Shown here: in pieces, positions 16,234 to 31,200 of the stretch
How the letters are laid out: each line of letters opens with the position of its first letter
How positions within the stretch are numbered: position 1 is the first letter of the stretch
Assembly: GCF_002094305.1 (NCBI RefSeq)
Contig: NZ_LWTX01000012.1
Span: 62,001 to 126,000, forward strand
Reading direction: 5' to 3'
Source: Prescottella equi
GTDB taxonomy: Bacteria > Actinomycetota > Actinomycetes > Mycobacteriales > Mycobacteriaceae
DNA length: 64,000 nucleotides
Translations under genes and position numbers: made by a program
Notes under the pieces: generated by a model
The model's database searches: none
The model's input: the letters and a program-made list of their open reading frames with translations, nothing else
Told to the model about the DNA's origin: nothing

Positions 16234-19200
16234 TCAGTCCCGCCGATCCAGGTATGCGGCCAGCGCCGGCCCGATCACCGCGAGCGACTCGCCCTCGACC
16301 ATGTCGTTGTGCCCGCAGTCGACGGGGTGCTCGTCGATGTCGCCGGTGACCAGCGGGCGCCATTCCTGCGCAGATCGCCGGTCCCCGTCACCGTCGCCGA
16401 GGGCCGGGAACACCAGCAGATCGCCGTCGTACACCTGCGGCACGTAGCGGTGCACCAGCAGTCGCGAGTTCGCATAGCCGTCGTCGATCCGCTCGAGGTG
16501 CGCCCCGGTGATGCCGCCGGAGGTTCCGAAGTGCGCGTCGATCATTCGCGCGGCGTCGTCGTAGGTGAGATCCGACGCGGTGACTTCGAGTCCCAATCCG
16601 CGCAGCAGGTCGGCGAGGTCGAGACGCCCGAGCAGCGGAGCGGTTCCGTCGTCGGGGTAGCTGTCCATCACGGCCAGAGCACCGACGGGCCGCCCGCGCC
16701 GCTGCAGCTCGACGGCCATCGCGTGCGCCAGCACACCGCCCAACGACCAGCCGAGCAGATCGCACGCGGCGTCCGGCGCGATGGCCTCGATCTCGTCGAC
16801 GTAGCTCGCGGCGAGTGCCTCCACGGACGCGTACTGCGGTCCCCCGGAGATGCCCGGGAGCTGCAGACCGAACACGGGCCGTTCCGGCGGCAGGAATCTC
16901 ACGAGACCCGCATAGCCCCAGGACAATCCGATTCCCGGGTGCACGCAGAACAGCGGCCGGCCGTCCCCCTCCGCCCGGAGTGTGATCACCGGTGCGAGGG
17001 CGGCTCCGACGTCGTCCGGCGCCGAGGTCTCGAGGCGGCGCGCCAGACCCGCGGGCGTCGGATTCAGGAACAGCGCCTGCAGCGACACTCGCGTGCCCAT
17101 CCGCGCACTCAGATCCGCGACGAGTCCGGTCGCGAGCAACGAGGTTCCGCCGAGGTCGAAGAAGCTGTCGTCCATGCCGATTCGCTCGACTCCGAGGACG
17201 TCTGCGAACGCGTCGACCACAGCCGTCTCGACCGGGCCCTGCGGCTCCCGGTACACCGCGGGCGCCGCCAGGAAGGCCGGGGGCGGCAGGGCATCGCGAT
17301 CGAGTTTGCCGGTCGGCGTGAGCGGAACGCGATCGAGAACCGTGACGGCCGACGGCACCATGTGCGCCGGCAGGTGACGGGCGACGGCGCGGCGCATCTC
17401 GTCCGGGTCCACGTGCGCGTCGACGGTGGGACACACGTACGAGCACAGCAGCATGTTGCCGGCCGGCCCCCGCCGGGCAAGCGTGACCGCGAATCCCACG
17501 CCCGGCTGCGCCGCCAGAACGGTGTCGATCTCCCCCGGCTCGATCCGGAAGCCGCGCACCTTCACCTGGAAGTCGCTGCGGCCCACGTACTCGAGTGTGT
17601 CGTCGGTCCGCCAGCGCACCAGGTCACCGGTCCGGTAGAGCCGGTCTCCGGCAGCGCCGAACGGGTCCGCGACGAAGCGGGCGGCCGTGGTTCCCGGACG
17701 GCGATGGTAGCCGCGCGCGAGCGCCGATCCGGCGACGTAGAGTTCCCCGACCACCCCGCGGGGCACCGGGTGCAGGCGGGAGTCGAGCACGACCTCGCGG
17801 ACACCCCGGATCGGGCCGCCCAGCGTCACCGGCCGGTGCGGGCTCATCGGCGCGCTGATGTTCGCCATGATCGTCGTCTCCGTCGGGCCGTACGCGTTGA
17901 GCATGGTGCGCCCCGGCGCCCAGCGCCGCACCAACTCCGGCGGACACGGCTCCCCCGCCACCACGAGCGTCCGCAGGCTCTCGAGGCCCATCGGATCCAG
18001 TGAGGCCAACGTGGTCGGCGTGACGAACCCGTGCGTCACCCCGCCGGTGGCGAGGATCTCGGCGAACTCGGTGCCGCCGTAGATGTCCGGGGGCACGACG
18101 ACCATCGTCGCTCCCGCACTGAGTGCCATCACCGTCTCGAACACCGACGCGTCGAAGCTCGGCGAAGCGAAGTGCAGTGTCCGCGCCGTCGGCGTCACCA
18201 GGAGCCGATCCCGCTCCTCGGCAGCCAGGTCGGCCAGACCCCGATGGGTCAGCACGACACCCTTCGGCGTACCGGTCGAACCGGACGTGTAGATCAGGTA
18301 GGCGGGGTGGTCGGCACGCAGGGGACGCCTCCGGTCGGCGTCCGAGATCGGGGTGGCCGGCTCGGCCGCGACGGCCTCCGCGACGTCCGGGTCGTCCAGC
18401 ACCACCCAGTCGAACGAGCCGGGGACTCGCTCCCGGCACGATCGCACCGTGACACCCACTGTGGCACCGCAGTCGGCGAGCATCCGCGCTATGCGCTCCG
18501 CGGGATAGTTCGGGTCCACCGGCACGAAGGCCGCGCCCGTCCTGGCCACCGCCCACACCGCGAGCACCGACGACACCGATCGAGACAGGCCCAGCGCGAC
18601 GTACCCTTCCGGCCCGGCTCCCATCGCGATCAGGTGGCGAGCCAACCGATTCGCCCCCTCGTCGAGCTGCCGGTACGTCAGCTCGCGGCCGTCGCACACC
18701 ACTGCGAGGGCATCGGGATTGCGCGCGGCCGAGGCGAGCAGATCGGGCAGGAGCAGGGGCGGCGCGTCCGGGGCGCCGCGCGCGGGCGCCAACCCGGCCA
18801 GTTCGTACGGGTGCAGGATCCCGATATCACCGACGGGCCGTTCCGGATCGGACGAGGCGGCCTCGACGATTCGCACGAAACGATCGGCGAAGCCCTGCAC
18901 GGTCTCCCGATCGAACAGGTCGGTCGCGAACGCCACGACACCGGAGATCCCTGCGGGTTCTCCGACACCGTCGAACCGCTCACCGAGCACGAATTCGAGG
19001 TCCTCCTTGACCATTCCGGCGCCGATCGACACGCCCTCGAGCCGCAACCCGGACAGCTCGACGCCAGCGCTCTCGTCGTTCTGGAACTCCAGGGCGACCT
19101 GGAACAGCGGCGAATACGCAGTCGAACGGGCGGGGTCGAGTTCCTCCACGACACGCTCGAACGGCACGTCGGCGTGCGCGAAGGCACCGAGATCGACGTT

Positions 19201-22200
19201 GCGCACCGACTCGAGAAGCTCCGAGAACGATCGCCGCGCATCGACTCTCGTGCGGAGTGCGAGGGTCCCGACGAACATTCCGACGAGATCGTCGAGGTCC
19301 CGCTCGCCGCGGCCCGCGACGGGGGTGCCGACCACGATGTCGTCGGTGTCCCCCAACCGGGCGAGCAGCACCGCCAGGGCCGCGTGAATCGTCATGAACA
19401 GGCTCGAGCCGTGATCGCGTGCGAACGTCAGGAGCCGGCGGTGCAACCCGGGATCGAGCGCGAACTCGACCCGGTCGCCGCGGAAGGACTGCTGGATCGG
19501 CCGAGGACGATCGCTCGGCAACCCCAACAGGTCCGGCGCGCCCGACAGCGTCTCGGTCCAGTAGGCGAGCTGGCGCGACCGGAGGGAGCCCGGATCGTTC
19601 TCGTCGCCCAGGAGCGCCCGCTGCCACAGTGTGTAGTCGGCGTACTGGACGGGCAGCGGATCCCAGTCCGGAGGCCGACCGGCGGTCCGTGCGACGTACG
19701 CCTGCATCAGATCGCGCGACAGCGGCCCCAGCGACAGCCCGTCGATCACGATGTGGTGCGCGACGAGGACCAGGACATGCAGGTCCGGAGCCAACTCGAA
19801 CAGTCCGCCGTCGACCGGAACTCGCTCCGTCACGTCGAATCCCGTCGCGATGATCGCGCGCGTGCGGACCGTCAGCTCGTCGTCGCCCGAGACCGCCACC
19901 GGCTCGAGGTCGATCGTGACCTCGGCGGCCGGGCGGACGTCCTGGATCGGGCCGGCGGCGCCGACCGGAAAGCGCGTGCGCAACGCCTCGTGCCGGGTGA
20001 GGACGTCGCCGACGGCCGCACGCAACGCCGACGAGTCGAGAGCCCCGGTCAGGCGCACCGCCATCGGCACGTTGTACGCGGGAGAGGACGGGTCGAACTG
20101 GTTGATGAACCACATCCGCTGCTGCGCCGCCGACAACGGGATCTCCGCGGGGCGCGGCATCACCTCGAGCACGGGACGGCCCGACGGCCCGGTGTCGGCG
20201 TGCTCGATCCGCTCGGCAAGCGCGGCCGCGGTGGGGGCCTCGAACAGCGCCCGCACGCCGAGGTCGACGCCCAGTGACGCGTCGAGTCGTGCCACCGCGC
20301 GGGTCGCGGACAGCGAGTTGCCGCCGAGGTCGAAGAAGTTGTCGCCCGTTCCCACGCGACCCAATCCGAGAACCTCCGCGAAGGCCCCCGTGATCGCTTC
20401 CTCCACGGGATCGGTCGGGGCCTGGAAGGTCGTTGCGGCGAGACCGAACTCCGGGTCGGGCAGCGCCCGCCGATCGAGCTTGCCGACCGGGGTGAGGGGG
20501 ATGTCGTCGAGCACGACTGTCGCGGTCGGGACCATGTACTCCGGCACCCGCTCGGCGAGGTGTCGCCTCAGCTCGTCGACGTGTACGTGATGACCGTCGC
20601 GCGCGACGACGTAGCTCACCAGCATGGTGTCGCCCGCCGGCCCGCGGCGCCCGAGGGTGGCGGCGAACCGCACATCGGGATGCCCGGTGAGGACGGCGTC
20701 GATCTCCCCCAGTTCGATCCGGAAGCCACGGACCTTCACCTGGAAGTCGCTGCGCCCGCGATACTCCAGCTTTCCGTCGGGCCGCCACGCACCGACGTCT
20801 CCGGTCCGGTACATGCGGTCGCCCGGAGCGCCGTACGGGTCGGCGACGAACCGGGCCGCGGTCAGTCCGGGCCGTCGGTGGTAGCCACGGGCCAGTCCGG
20901 GCCCCGCGATGTAGACGTCGCCGGCGATCCCCGCAGGCACCGGACGCAGGCAGGAGTCGAGCACGGTCTCGGTGACTCCGGGGATGGGCGGGCCGAGGGA
21001 ATGCTCGGCCGGCCGATCCGCGGCGGACTCCTCGAGGTTGACGACCATGGTGGTCTCGGTGGGGCCGTACGCATTCAGGATCCGGCACTGCGGCAGCCAG
21101 TCCTCCACCAGTTCCGGCGACCAGGACTCGCCGCCGACCAGGACGCACTCGAGGTCGTCGAGGCCGGAGGGATCCACCGACGCGAGCGCGGCCGGGGTGA
21201 TGAACGCGTGCGTGACACGCCGTTTGCGCAGAACCGCCGTCAGTTCGCTTCCCCCGTACACGGTTCGGGGGACGATCACCATCGTCGCGCCCACCGCGAA
21301 GCACAGCAGGTACTCGACCACCGACACATCGAAACTCGGTGACGAGAAGTGCAGGGTCCGCGCGTCCGGGGACAGCCCGCAGCGATCACGTTGCACGTCG
21401 GCGTAGTTGCCGAGACCCCGGTGCGTGACCGAGACGGCTTTCGGGCGTCCCGTCGAGCCGGACGTGTAGATCAGGTAGGCGACGTTGTCGAGTAGCAGGG
21501 GTGCGGTGCGATCGGCGTCGCTGACGGCGTCGGCCGGCCACGTCTCGTACGCGCGCTCGAAACCCGGATCGTCGAGCACCAGCCACTGCAACGTGTCCGG
21601 CAACCGGGACCGGTGTTCCCGGGTCGTGACACCGACCGTCGCGCCGGAATCGGCAAGCATGGTCGCCACCCGTTCCGGCGGATAGTCGGGGTCGATCGGC
21701 ACGAAGGCGGCCCCCGACCGCGCCACCGCCCACACCGCGAGTACCGACTCGAACGATCGTGCAATCCCCAGCACCACCATCGATTCCGGGCCGATCCCGA
21801 GATGGGACAGGTGGCGGGCCAGCCGGTTGGAGCGCCGGTCGAGGTCCCCGTACGTCACCTCCCGGCCGTCGCCGACGAGCGCGAGCGCCTCGCCGTCGCG
21901 GGCTGCGGCGGCGTCGAGTATCGCGGCGAGCGTGCGCGGCGCGGCGCCGGGTCCCGTACGCATCGGAACGAGAGCACGATGCTCGGCCTCCGAGAGGAAG
22001 TCGAGCGCGGCGACGCGGCGGTCCGGCTCGTCGGCGAGGAAACGCAGCACCCGCAGTAGGCGCTGGGCAATGGCAGCGACCTCCGACTCCGGGAGCACGT
22101 CGGGTCGGAACTTCATGGTCACGTTGAGTCCGTCGCGCACCGCCGCGACCACGCTCAGCGGATAGTGCGCCGAGTCGCGTGCGTCGATACCGACGACCCG

Positions 22201-25200
22201 TAGACCGGCGATCTCCGTGCCCGAACCGTCGGCGTCACGCAGGGGATACGACTCGAAGACCGTCAGCGTGTCGAAGACCGCGCCGGGACCGGCAGCCCGC
22301 TGCACGGCTTCGAGTCCGGCGTGGTGGTGATCGAGCATCGCCGTCTGCTCGGTCTGGATCCGCGCGAGGAGATCACCGAGACTCTCGTACGGGTCCAGCC
22401 GGATCCGGACCGGGACGGTGTTGATGAACAGGCCGACGGCCGTCTCGACGCCCGCGAGGTCCGGCGGCCGGCCGGAGACGGTCGCGCCGAAGACGACGTC
22501 GTCGCGACCGGTCAGGAGCCCCAGCACGATTCCCCACGCGGTCTGCACGACGGTGCTGAGGGTGATCCCCCGGTCCTGGGCGCGAACGCGCAGCCGAGCG
22601 GTCAGGTCGGCATCGAGCCGGAAGGGTAGATCGCGGGACTCGACGTACCGGTCGGTGGCCGCCGATCGGTCGGCGAGCAGCGTCGGTTCGGCGGCGCCGG
22701 CGATCGCGTCGGTCCACGCCCGCAACGTCACCGAATCGTCACGGGTGGTGAGCCAGTGCAGGTAGCGGCGGTACGAGGTCGGTGTGGAGAGCCCCGACGG
22801 GTCGCCGTCCGCCGCGTAGAGCGCGAACAGGTCCTCGAGCAGCAGCGGCGTCGACCAACCGTCGAACAGGATGTGGTGGTTGGTGATGACCAGGCGTTCG
22901 GCGTCGCCGGGCATGTGCACCAGCGTGATTCGCAGCAACGGTGCGTGCGAGAGGTCGAATGCCGTCGCGCGGTCCGTGCCGAGCAGCTCACGCATTCGCG
23001 CGGCGGCCTCCGGCTCGCTGTGTTCGCGGAGGTCGATCTCGCTCCACGGCACGTCCACCGCACCCTGCACCACCTCTACGGCGTCGCCACCCGGCGTGCG
23101 GACGAAGGCCGTCCGCAGGTTCGCGTGCCGCCCGAGCAGCGCGTGCGCGGCACGCTGCAGCCGCGGAACCTCCACGGCGCCGTCGAGTTCGAGGACCAAC
23201 TGCACCAGGTAGGCGTCGGCGGCGTCGGCCGAGAGTTCCGAGTGGAACATCATGCCGCGCTGCATCGGGGACAGCGGCCACACATCGGACAGTTCCGGGT
23301 AGCGGTCCTCGAGGACCTCGATCGCCCCCTGATCCAACGCGACCAGGTCCAGGTCGGTGGGGGTGAATCCACCGGCGCCCGGTGTGCCCGCGCGCCGCGC
23401 GATCGCCTCGGCCGCGCGTTCCCACCACTGCGCCAGCCGCTCCACCTCACCGCGGTTGAGGAGCCCGCGCGGAAAGTCCCACGTCGCGGTGATCCGGGGG
23501 CCGTCCGGTCCCGACACCGCGGCAGCGTTGACGTCGACCACCGCGGGCGCCGACAGCTCGGGTGTGGCCACTCCCCGCAGCTCGGCGTCCTCGACCGGTA
23601 GCCACACACCGCCCGCACCGGTGTCGAATCTGCCGAGGTAGTTGAAGCTGATCTCCGGTACCGGGCGGGCGGACAACACCGGCCGGGTCTCGTCGTTCAG
23701 GTACCGGAGCAGACCGAAACCGATGCCGTGGTCGGGAATCGAGCGCATCGTTTCCTTCACGGCCTTGACGACGGTGTCGGACGCCGGGCCACCCGTCGTC
23801 GCCGCATCGAGGTCGGTGTCCGACAGGTCGAATCGCACCGGATGGAGCGTGGTGAACCAGCCGACCGTGCGGGAGAGGTCGGCGCCGGGTACCACGTGAT
23901 CCTCGCGGCCGTGTCCCTCGAGGGTGACGGCCACGGCATCGACGTCGACGCCACGTTCCCGCCGCCACTGCGCCACCGCGAGCGCCAACGCGCTGACCAG
24001 GCCGTCGTCGACGGAGCCGTGGAACACGCGCGGCACGGTTGTCGTGAGTGCACGGGTGACCTCGGCCGACAGTGCGATCTCGACCCGATCGGTCGTGGCA
24101 CCGACGTCGACGTTCGGATCCAGTTGCCGGGCCGCGAGACTCGGCCCCACCGGTTCGGTCATCGACCGCCACAGCTCGAGCTCGTCGACGCGGTCCTGCG
24201 CGGCCGTCACGAGCCCGTCCGCCCACGTCCGCATCGACGTGCCGACCGGCGCGAGGTCAGGGTCCCGGCCCGCGACAGCCCCGGTGTACGCGGCCACCAG
24301 ATCCGGGATCAGAATCCGCCACGACACTCCGTCGACCGCGAGATGATGCACGACGACGAGGAGCCGAGCGCCGTCGGGCGCGGTGAGGAGCACGATCTGG
24401 ATGATGCTCCCGGAGAGCGGGTCCAGCCGATCGGCGGCCTCCTCCAGCGCCACCCGCGCCGCCTCGGTGAACGCGGAGCCATGCACCGTCGGGACGGCCA
24501 CCGTGCGCATCACCGAGCGTCCGTCGACCGCTCCCGGATGACGCACCGTCAGGCGCCTACCCGTGCGCGAGCGGTCGTCGTGCCGCAACTGCGCACGCAA
24601 CATGTCGTGCCGGTCGAGCACCGCGTCCACGGCGGTGGCCAGCGCGTCCGGATCGAGGTCGACCGGCACGTCGAGCACCAATGACTGTGCGTACCGGTGG
24701 AAGTCACCGGAGCGCTCTGCCAGCCAGTGCACGACGGGTGTGGTGGCGACGTCGCCGACACCGCCGCCGGGTAGTTCGGGTAGTAGTTCGACGCGGGGCC
24801 GGTCGAGCTGCGCGGCGACGTCCGCGAGACGGGCGACGGTGCGGTACTCGAACACGTCGCGCGGGGTGATCGTCACGCCGGCGGCCTTGGCGCGAGACAC
24901 CAACTGGATGGACATGATCGAGTCGCCGCCGAGCCCGAAGAAGGAGTCGTCGACACCCACCGACTCGGCGCCCAGGACATCCGCGAACAGATCGGTCAGG
25001 ATCCGCTCGACGTCGGTGGCGGGCGGGCGGCCCTCGCCGCCCACCGGCCGCGGGTCCGGAAGCGCCGCGCGGTCGATCTTGCCGTTCGAGGTGAGCGGGA
25101 ACTCGCCGAGCACCGTCACCGTGGACGGCACCATGTACGACGGCAACCGCTGCCCCACTGCGTCGGTCACCGTCTCGGCAGTCACGGTCTGCCCCGGTTC

Positions 25201-28200
25201 CGGGACGACGTACCCGAGCAGACGATCGGCGCCCGCGGACTCGGCGCGGGCCAGGACCACCGCCGCCGCGACACCGGGCACCGCGGTCAGTGCGGCCTCC
25301 ACCTCGCCCGGCTCCACCCGGAATCCCCGCACCTGCACCTGGAAGTCCGCGCGCCCTATGTACTCGAGATCGCCCGACCGGGTCCACCGCACCCGGTCAC
25401 CCGAGCGGTACATCCGCCGCGACGGCGCGCACGGATCCGGGACGAACCGCGAGGCCGTGAGGTCCGGGCGGTGCAGGTAGCCCCGCGCCACCTGAGGGCC
25501 CGCCACGTACAGCTCGCCCACCACACCGACCGGTACCGGGTGCAGCCGGTCGTCGAGGACACGCACGCCGATTCCCGGTAGTCCGACGCCGATCACCGAT
25601 CCGACGGTCCGGGAGGAATCGACCTCGGCGGCATCGACAGGGTGCCACGTGACGTGCACGCACGTCTCGGTGATCCCGTACATGTTGATCAGCGCGGGGC
25701 GGTCGGCACCGCGGCGCGCCACCCAGTCCGCGAGTCGTTTGGCGTCGAGTGCCTCGCCACCGAACACCACCCGGCGGAGGGCGAGGGGACGATCCGAATC
25801 GGCTTCTGCGCGCGCGAGTTGACCGAAGGCCGAGGGCGTCTGGCTGAGCAGTGTCACCGATTCCGCCGCCAGCAACGCGAGGAAGTCGTCGGGTGCTCGC
25901 GCGGTGTGCCGGTCCACGACGACGACCCGGCCACCGAACCCGAGGGCACCCCACAGTTCCCACACCGCGAAGTCGAAGGCATAGGAGTGGAACAACGTCC
26001 ACACGTCGGACGCGTCGAAACCGATGACGTCGCGCGCCCCGGACAGCAGCGTCACGACGTTTCGATGGGTGACGACGACGCCTTTGGGGCGTCCGGTCGA
26101 GCCGGACGTGTAGATGACGTAGGCGGGTGAGTCCGGTTGCAGCCGACGAACACGCTCGTGGTCGGCGATGGGCCCCGACGGCCGGCCGTCGATCCGCTGC
26201 CGGACGTCCTCGGCATCCAGACCGACGATCTCGGTGTGCTCGGGAAGCGTGACGTCCGAGAGCCCGGCCGCCGATCCGGCGTCGGTGAGCAGCGTCCGTG
26301 CTCCCGCGTCCCGGACCACGAATCCAATGCGCTCGGGCGGGTAGCCCGGGTCCACCGGAAGATACGCCGCCCCCGCCCGGACGATGCCCGCGAGCGCGGC
26401 GACGAGGTCCACCGTCCGTTCCATCGCCACCGCTACCACCGACTCGGGCCCGATGCCGCGTTCGATCAGCCAGCGGGCGAGCCGGTTCGAATGCGTATCG
26501 AGGTCGCGATAGGTGATCCGCTCGTCCCCGCACACGACGGCCACGGCGTCCGGGTCCGCGGCGGCGGCCGCGCCGAACAGATCCGCCAGGGTGCCCTCCG
26601 CCGTCACGGGTACGGCGACCGGTGCGGGTGCGTCGATCAGTCCGACGTCACCGACCGCGATGCCCGGGTCCCCCGCGACCGCCGTGAGCAACCGGGACAG
26701 CATGCCGGCCAGGCCGGCCGCCGTGGACTCGTCGAAAATGTCGGTCGCGTAGACGATCTCGCCGCGCAGGCCGGCCGGCGCGCCACGCTCGTCGTGTTGC
26801 TCGCCGATCCCGAACTGCAGGTCGAACTTCGCTTCCCGCGCCTCGATGCCGACGGCCTCCACCGTCAGCCCCGGCAACTCGAGGCGGGGCGCCTCGACGT
26901 TCCGGAACTCGAGCAGCACCTGGAACAGCGGCGCGTACGACGTGGTCCGTTCCGCACCGGACCGCACGACGAGCCGCTCGAACGGCAGGTCCGCATGGGC
27001 GAAGGCCTCGATGTCGACATCGCGCACCAGGGCGAGGACGGCCCCGAACACCGCCGCCGGGTCGATCTCGGTGCGCAACGCCAGCGTGTTGACGAACATG
27101 CCGACGACGTCGTCCAGTTCGGCCTCGCCACGTCCGGCCACGGGCGTGCCGATCACCACGTCGCGGTCCTGGCCGATCCGCGCGAGCAGCACCGCCAACG
27201 CGGTGTGCACCACCATGAACATCGTCGAATCGTGTTGTTCCGCAATGCCGGACAGCGCGCGGTGCACGTCCGGCCCCACCGAGAGCTCGACACGTCCGCC
27301 GCGCGTCGATCGGCGGGCGCCCCGCGGGCGATCCAACGGCAGCGTCGTCACCGGCGGTGCGCCCGCGAGCCGGTCGAGCCAGTACGCCTCCTCGCGCGCG
27401 AGCATCGACGACGGGTCGTCGGGATCGCCGAGGACGCGGCGCTGCCACAGCGCGAAGTCCGCGTACTGCACGGTCAACGGCTCCCAGCCGGGTGGTCGGC
27501 CGGCGACCCGCGCCGCATAGGCCACCGCGACATCTCGGGCCAGAGGCGCGATCGAGAAGCCGTCCGCGACGATGTGGTGCAGCACGAGGACCAGAACGTG
27601 CACCTCCGGGTCGAGGCGGAGAATGCGGGCCCGGACCGGAACCTCTCGCGCCACATCGAATCCCGCCCGCAGCAGGTCCCCGATGCGGGCGTCGAGATCC
27701 TGGTGCCGCACCGGCTCGGCTTCGAGATCTCCGACGACGTCCGTGGCCGCGACGGTCACCTGCGAAGGCCCCGACGGGCCCGACGGGAAGACCGTGCGCA
27801 ACGACTCCTGTCGTTCCACGACATCGGTCAGTGCGGCGCGCAGGGCCCGGGTGTCGAGCGTGCCCGTGAGCCGCAACACCATCGGCACGTTGTAGGCGGC
27901 CGACGTGGGATCGAACTGATCGACGAACCACATCCGCTCCTGCGCCCACGACAGCGGCGGACGCTCCGGGCGTACCCCGCCGCGCAGTCCGGCGGGCGAC
28001 TCGGCACGCGCGCGCTCCGACGCGCGCTCCGCGAGCCGTCCCGCGGTGCCGCACTCGAAGAGGTCGCGTACATCGAGACCGGAGCCGAGAGCCCGGTTGA
28101 TCCGGGCCACCACGCGCGTCGCGCCGAGCGAATTGCCACCGAGCCCGAAGAAGTTGTCGTCCAGGCCCACCCGGTCGGCACCGGTGATCTCGGCGAAGAC

Positions 28201-31200
28201 CGCCACCACCTGCTCCTCCGCGGGAGTGCGCGGCGCCCGGTAGGGCGCGGTCGGGCGGCCGAAGCCGGGTTCGGGCAGCGCGTCGCGGTCGAGCTTGCCG
28301 ACCGGGGTGACGGGCAGCTCGCCGAGAACCACGATCGCGTTCGGCAGCATGTGCCGCGGCAGTCGCCGCGCCGCGAACTCCGTCAGTTCCGTCACGTCGA
28401 TTCCGTCGTCGGTCGCCGGCACGACGTACGACGCGAGAAGCGAATCGCCGGCGCCGCGGCGGCGCGCCACCGTCACCGAATGGGCCACCGCCGGGTGGGC
28501 CACCAGCACCGCCTCTATCTCGCCGAGTTCGATCCTGAGTCCGCGCACCTTCACCTGGAAGTCGCTGCGCCCCAGATAGTCGAGGGCGCCGTCGGGGCGG
28601 CGACGCACGATGTCACCCGTGCGGTACATGCGTGTTCCGGCCGCCCCGCGGGGGCAGGCCACGAATCGGGCGGCGGTCAATCCCGGTCGCCGGTGATAGC
28701 CGCGGGCGAGACCGACACCGACGACGTACAGTTCGCCGGGCACCCCGGGCGGGACGGGCCGCAGGTACTCGTCGAGCACCAGCACACCGGTCCCGAGGAC
28801 GGGCGTCCCGATCGGCACGTCGGCGCCGGGAACCAGCGGTGCACTGAACGTCGTGACGATGGTCGACTCCGCCGGTCCGTAGCCGTCGATCATCGTGCGC
28901 CCCGTCGCCCAGCCGGCGACGAGTTCCGTTCCGACGGCGTCGCCGCCGACCACGAGGACGGCCAGATCGTCGAATCGGCCGGGCTCGACCGTCGCGAGCG
29001 CCGCCGGCGTGATGCAGACGTGGGTGATCCGCTGCGCGACGAGGAGGTCGGCGAGCGCGGCGCCGCCGTACACGTCGGGCGGCGCGACCACGAGTGCGGC
29101 GCCCGCCGCACCCGCCTGCAGCAGCTCCAGCACCGCGAAGTCGAAGCTCGGTGAACAGACGTGCAGGCACCGCGCGGCCGGCGAGATCGGGTAGCGCGAG
29201 TGCATTTCGTCGACCAGACTCGTCAGGCCGCGGTGAGTGACCGCAACCCCCTTGGGCCGCCCGGTCGATCCCGACGTGTAGATCAGGTAGGCGACGTCGT
29301 CGACGTGGATCGGGGCGGCCCGGTCCCGATCGGTGACGGCGTCCGTCGACTCGCCTCCCCCGACGGTCGCCGGGTCGTCGAGCAGTATCCAGCGCACGGT
29401 GTCCGGGAGGTGGCGCCGATCCGCCGCCGACGTCACTCCGACGCCCACGTCGGCATCCGCGAGCATGTTCTCGATACGTTCGCGCGGATACGCGGGGTCG
29501 ACCGGGAGGAAGGCGGCTCCCGACTTGGCGACGGCCCACATCGCCTGCACCGACACGGCCGAGCGCGGCAGGGCGCACGCCACGGCCGCGCCGGGACCCG
29601 CACCCGCGCGGACCAGCGACCGCGCGAGACGGTTCGAGCGCTCGTCGAGCTCCCGGTACGTGAGGGATCCGTCGGCGGCGGTGACCGCGAGCCCGTCCGG
29701 GTTCGCGACGGCCCCGGATGCGAGGATCTGCGGGAGCAGCGCGGGCGCGGCCGCCGGGCCGCCGCTCGGCAGCCATTCCTTCCGCTCGGCCGGTGTCGAC
29801 AGATCGACACGGGCGATCGTCCGGTCGTGGTGGTGGGTCACCACGTCGAGCGCCGCCTGCACGCGAGCGCGCAGGAGTTCGGCGTCCGCCCGGTCGACCG
29901 CGCCGGACCGGTACTTCACCGTCAGGTGCAACCGGTCGGTGAGCGCGGCTCGCAACGTCACGGGGTAGTGAGTGGCGTCGATCCCGCGCACCGCCGTGAC
30001 GCTCAGGCCGGCGATGTCGGCGCCGCGCTCCAGCCCGGACCGGTCGATCGGATACGACTCGAACACCGTGAGGGTGTCGAACACGGCGCCCGGTCCTGCC
30101 GCCTGCTGCACGTCCGCGAGTGCGACGTCGTGGTGTTCCATCAGCGCCGCCTGCTCGCGTTGCACACGACGAAGCAACTCCCCCACTGTTTCACGTGGAT
30201 CCGTGCGCACCCGAACCGGAACTGTGTTGACGAGCAGACCGATCATCGACTCGATCCCGGGAACGTTCGCATGCCTACCGGAGACCGTCGCCCCGAAGAC
30301 GACGTCCGTTCGCCCGATGAGGACTCCGAGCACGAGCGCCCACGCGACCTGGACGACGGTGTTGACGGTGACGCCGTGATCGCGGGCCACGCGGGTCAGT
30401 GCGGCGGTGTCGGCATCGCTCAGAACCAGGTCGAGATCGTGTGACGCACCGGCGGTCTCCGGCGCGTCCGGCGCGGCGAGCAGCGTCGGGTCCGCGACGC
30501 CGTCGAGTGCTCGGCACCAGGCCGCGACCGACGCATCGCGGTCACGCGTCGCGAGCCACGCGAGATAGTCGCGGTAATCGCCGGCCGGGAACGGCGCGGT
30601 CACGTCGGGTTCCGCCGCGTACTGCATCAGCAACCGTTGCAGCAGAAGCGGTGTCGACCAACCGTCGAGGAGGATGTGGTGATGTGTCAGCAGCAACCGG
30701 TACGACCCGTGCCCGACGCGCACCAGTGTGAAGCGCAGCAGCGGCGGACGGTCCATCGCGAACGGTGTGGCGCGGTCCTCGGCCGCCAGTGCCTGCCAAC
30801 GAGACTCGACGTCCGCGGGCGTCTCACCCGACAGGTCGACTTCGCGCCACGGCACCGTGACGTCGGATTCGATCACCTGGATCGTCTCGCCGCCGGCGTC
30901 GTCGACGAAACCGGCGCGCAGGTTGGGGTAGCGGTCGAGCAGGCTGCGCGCCGCATCCCGGAGTCGCTCACGCGCCGGCTCGCCCCGCAGCTCGATCACC
31001 AGTTGGATCAGGTACGCGTCCGTGTCGGGCGCGTCCTCCGCCAGGTGTGCGTGGAACAACAGCCCCGCCTGCAGCGGCGTCACCGGCCACACGTCGGCCA
31101 GCCGGGGCCGTGTCGCCTCCAACGCGTCGATCCCACTCTGATCGAGCTCGACGAGATCCAGATCCGACGGCGTCAGTCCCCCGGCGCCGGGGGTGCGGGC

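Noticed and set aside
26137-29154. A roughly 1000-codon + strand frame within the NRPS region
   Set aside because: It mirrors NRPS codons on the other strand, has no domain or ribosome-binding site, and composition is dominated by Arg, His, Gly and Asp.
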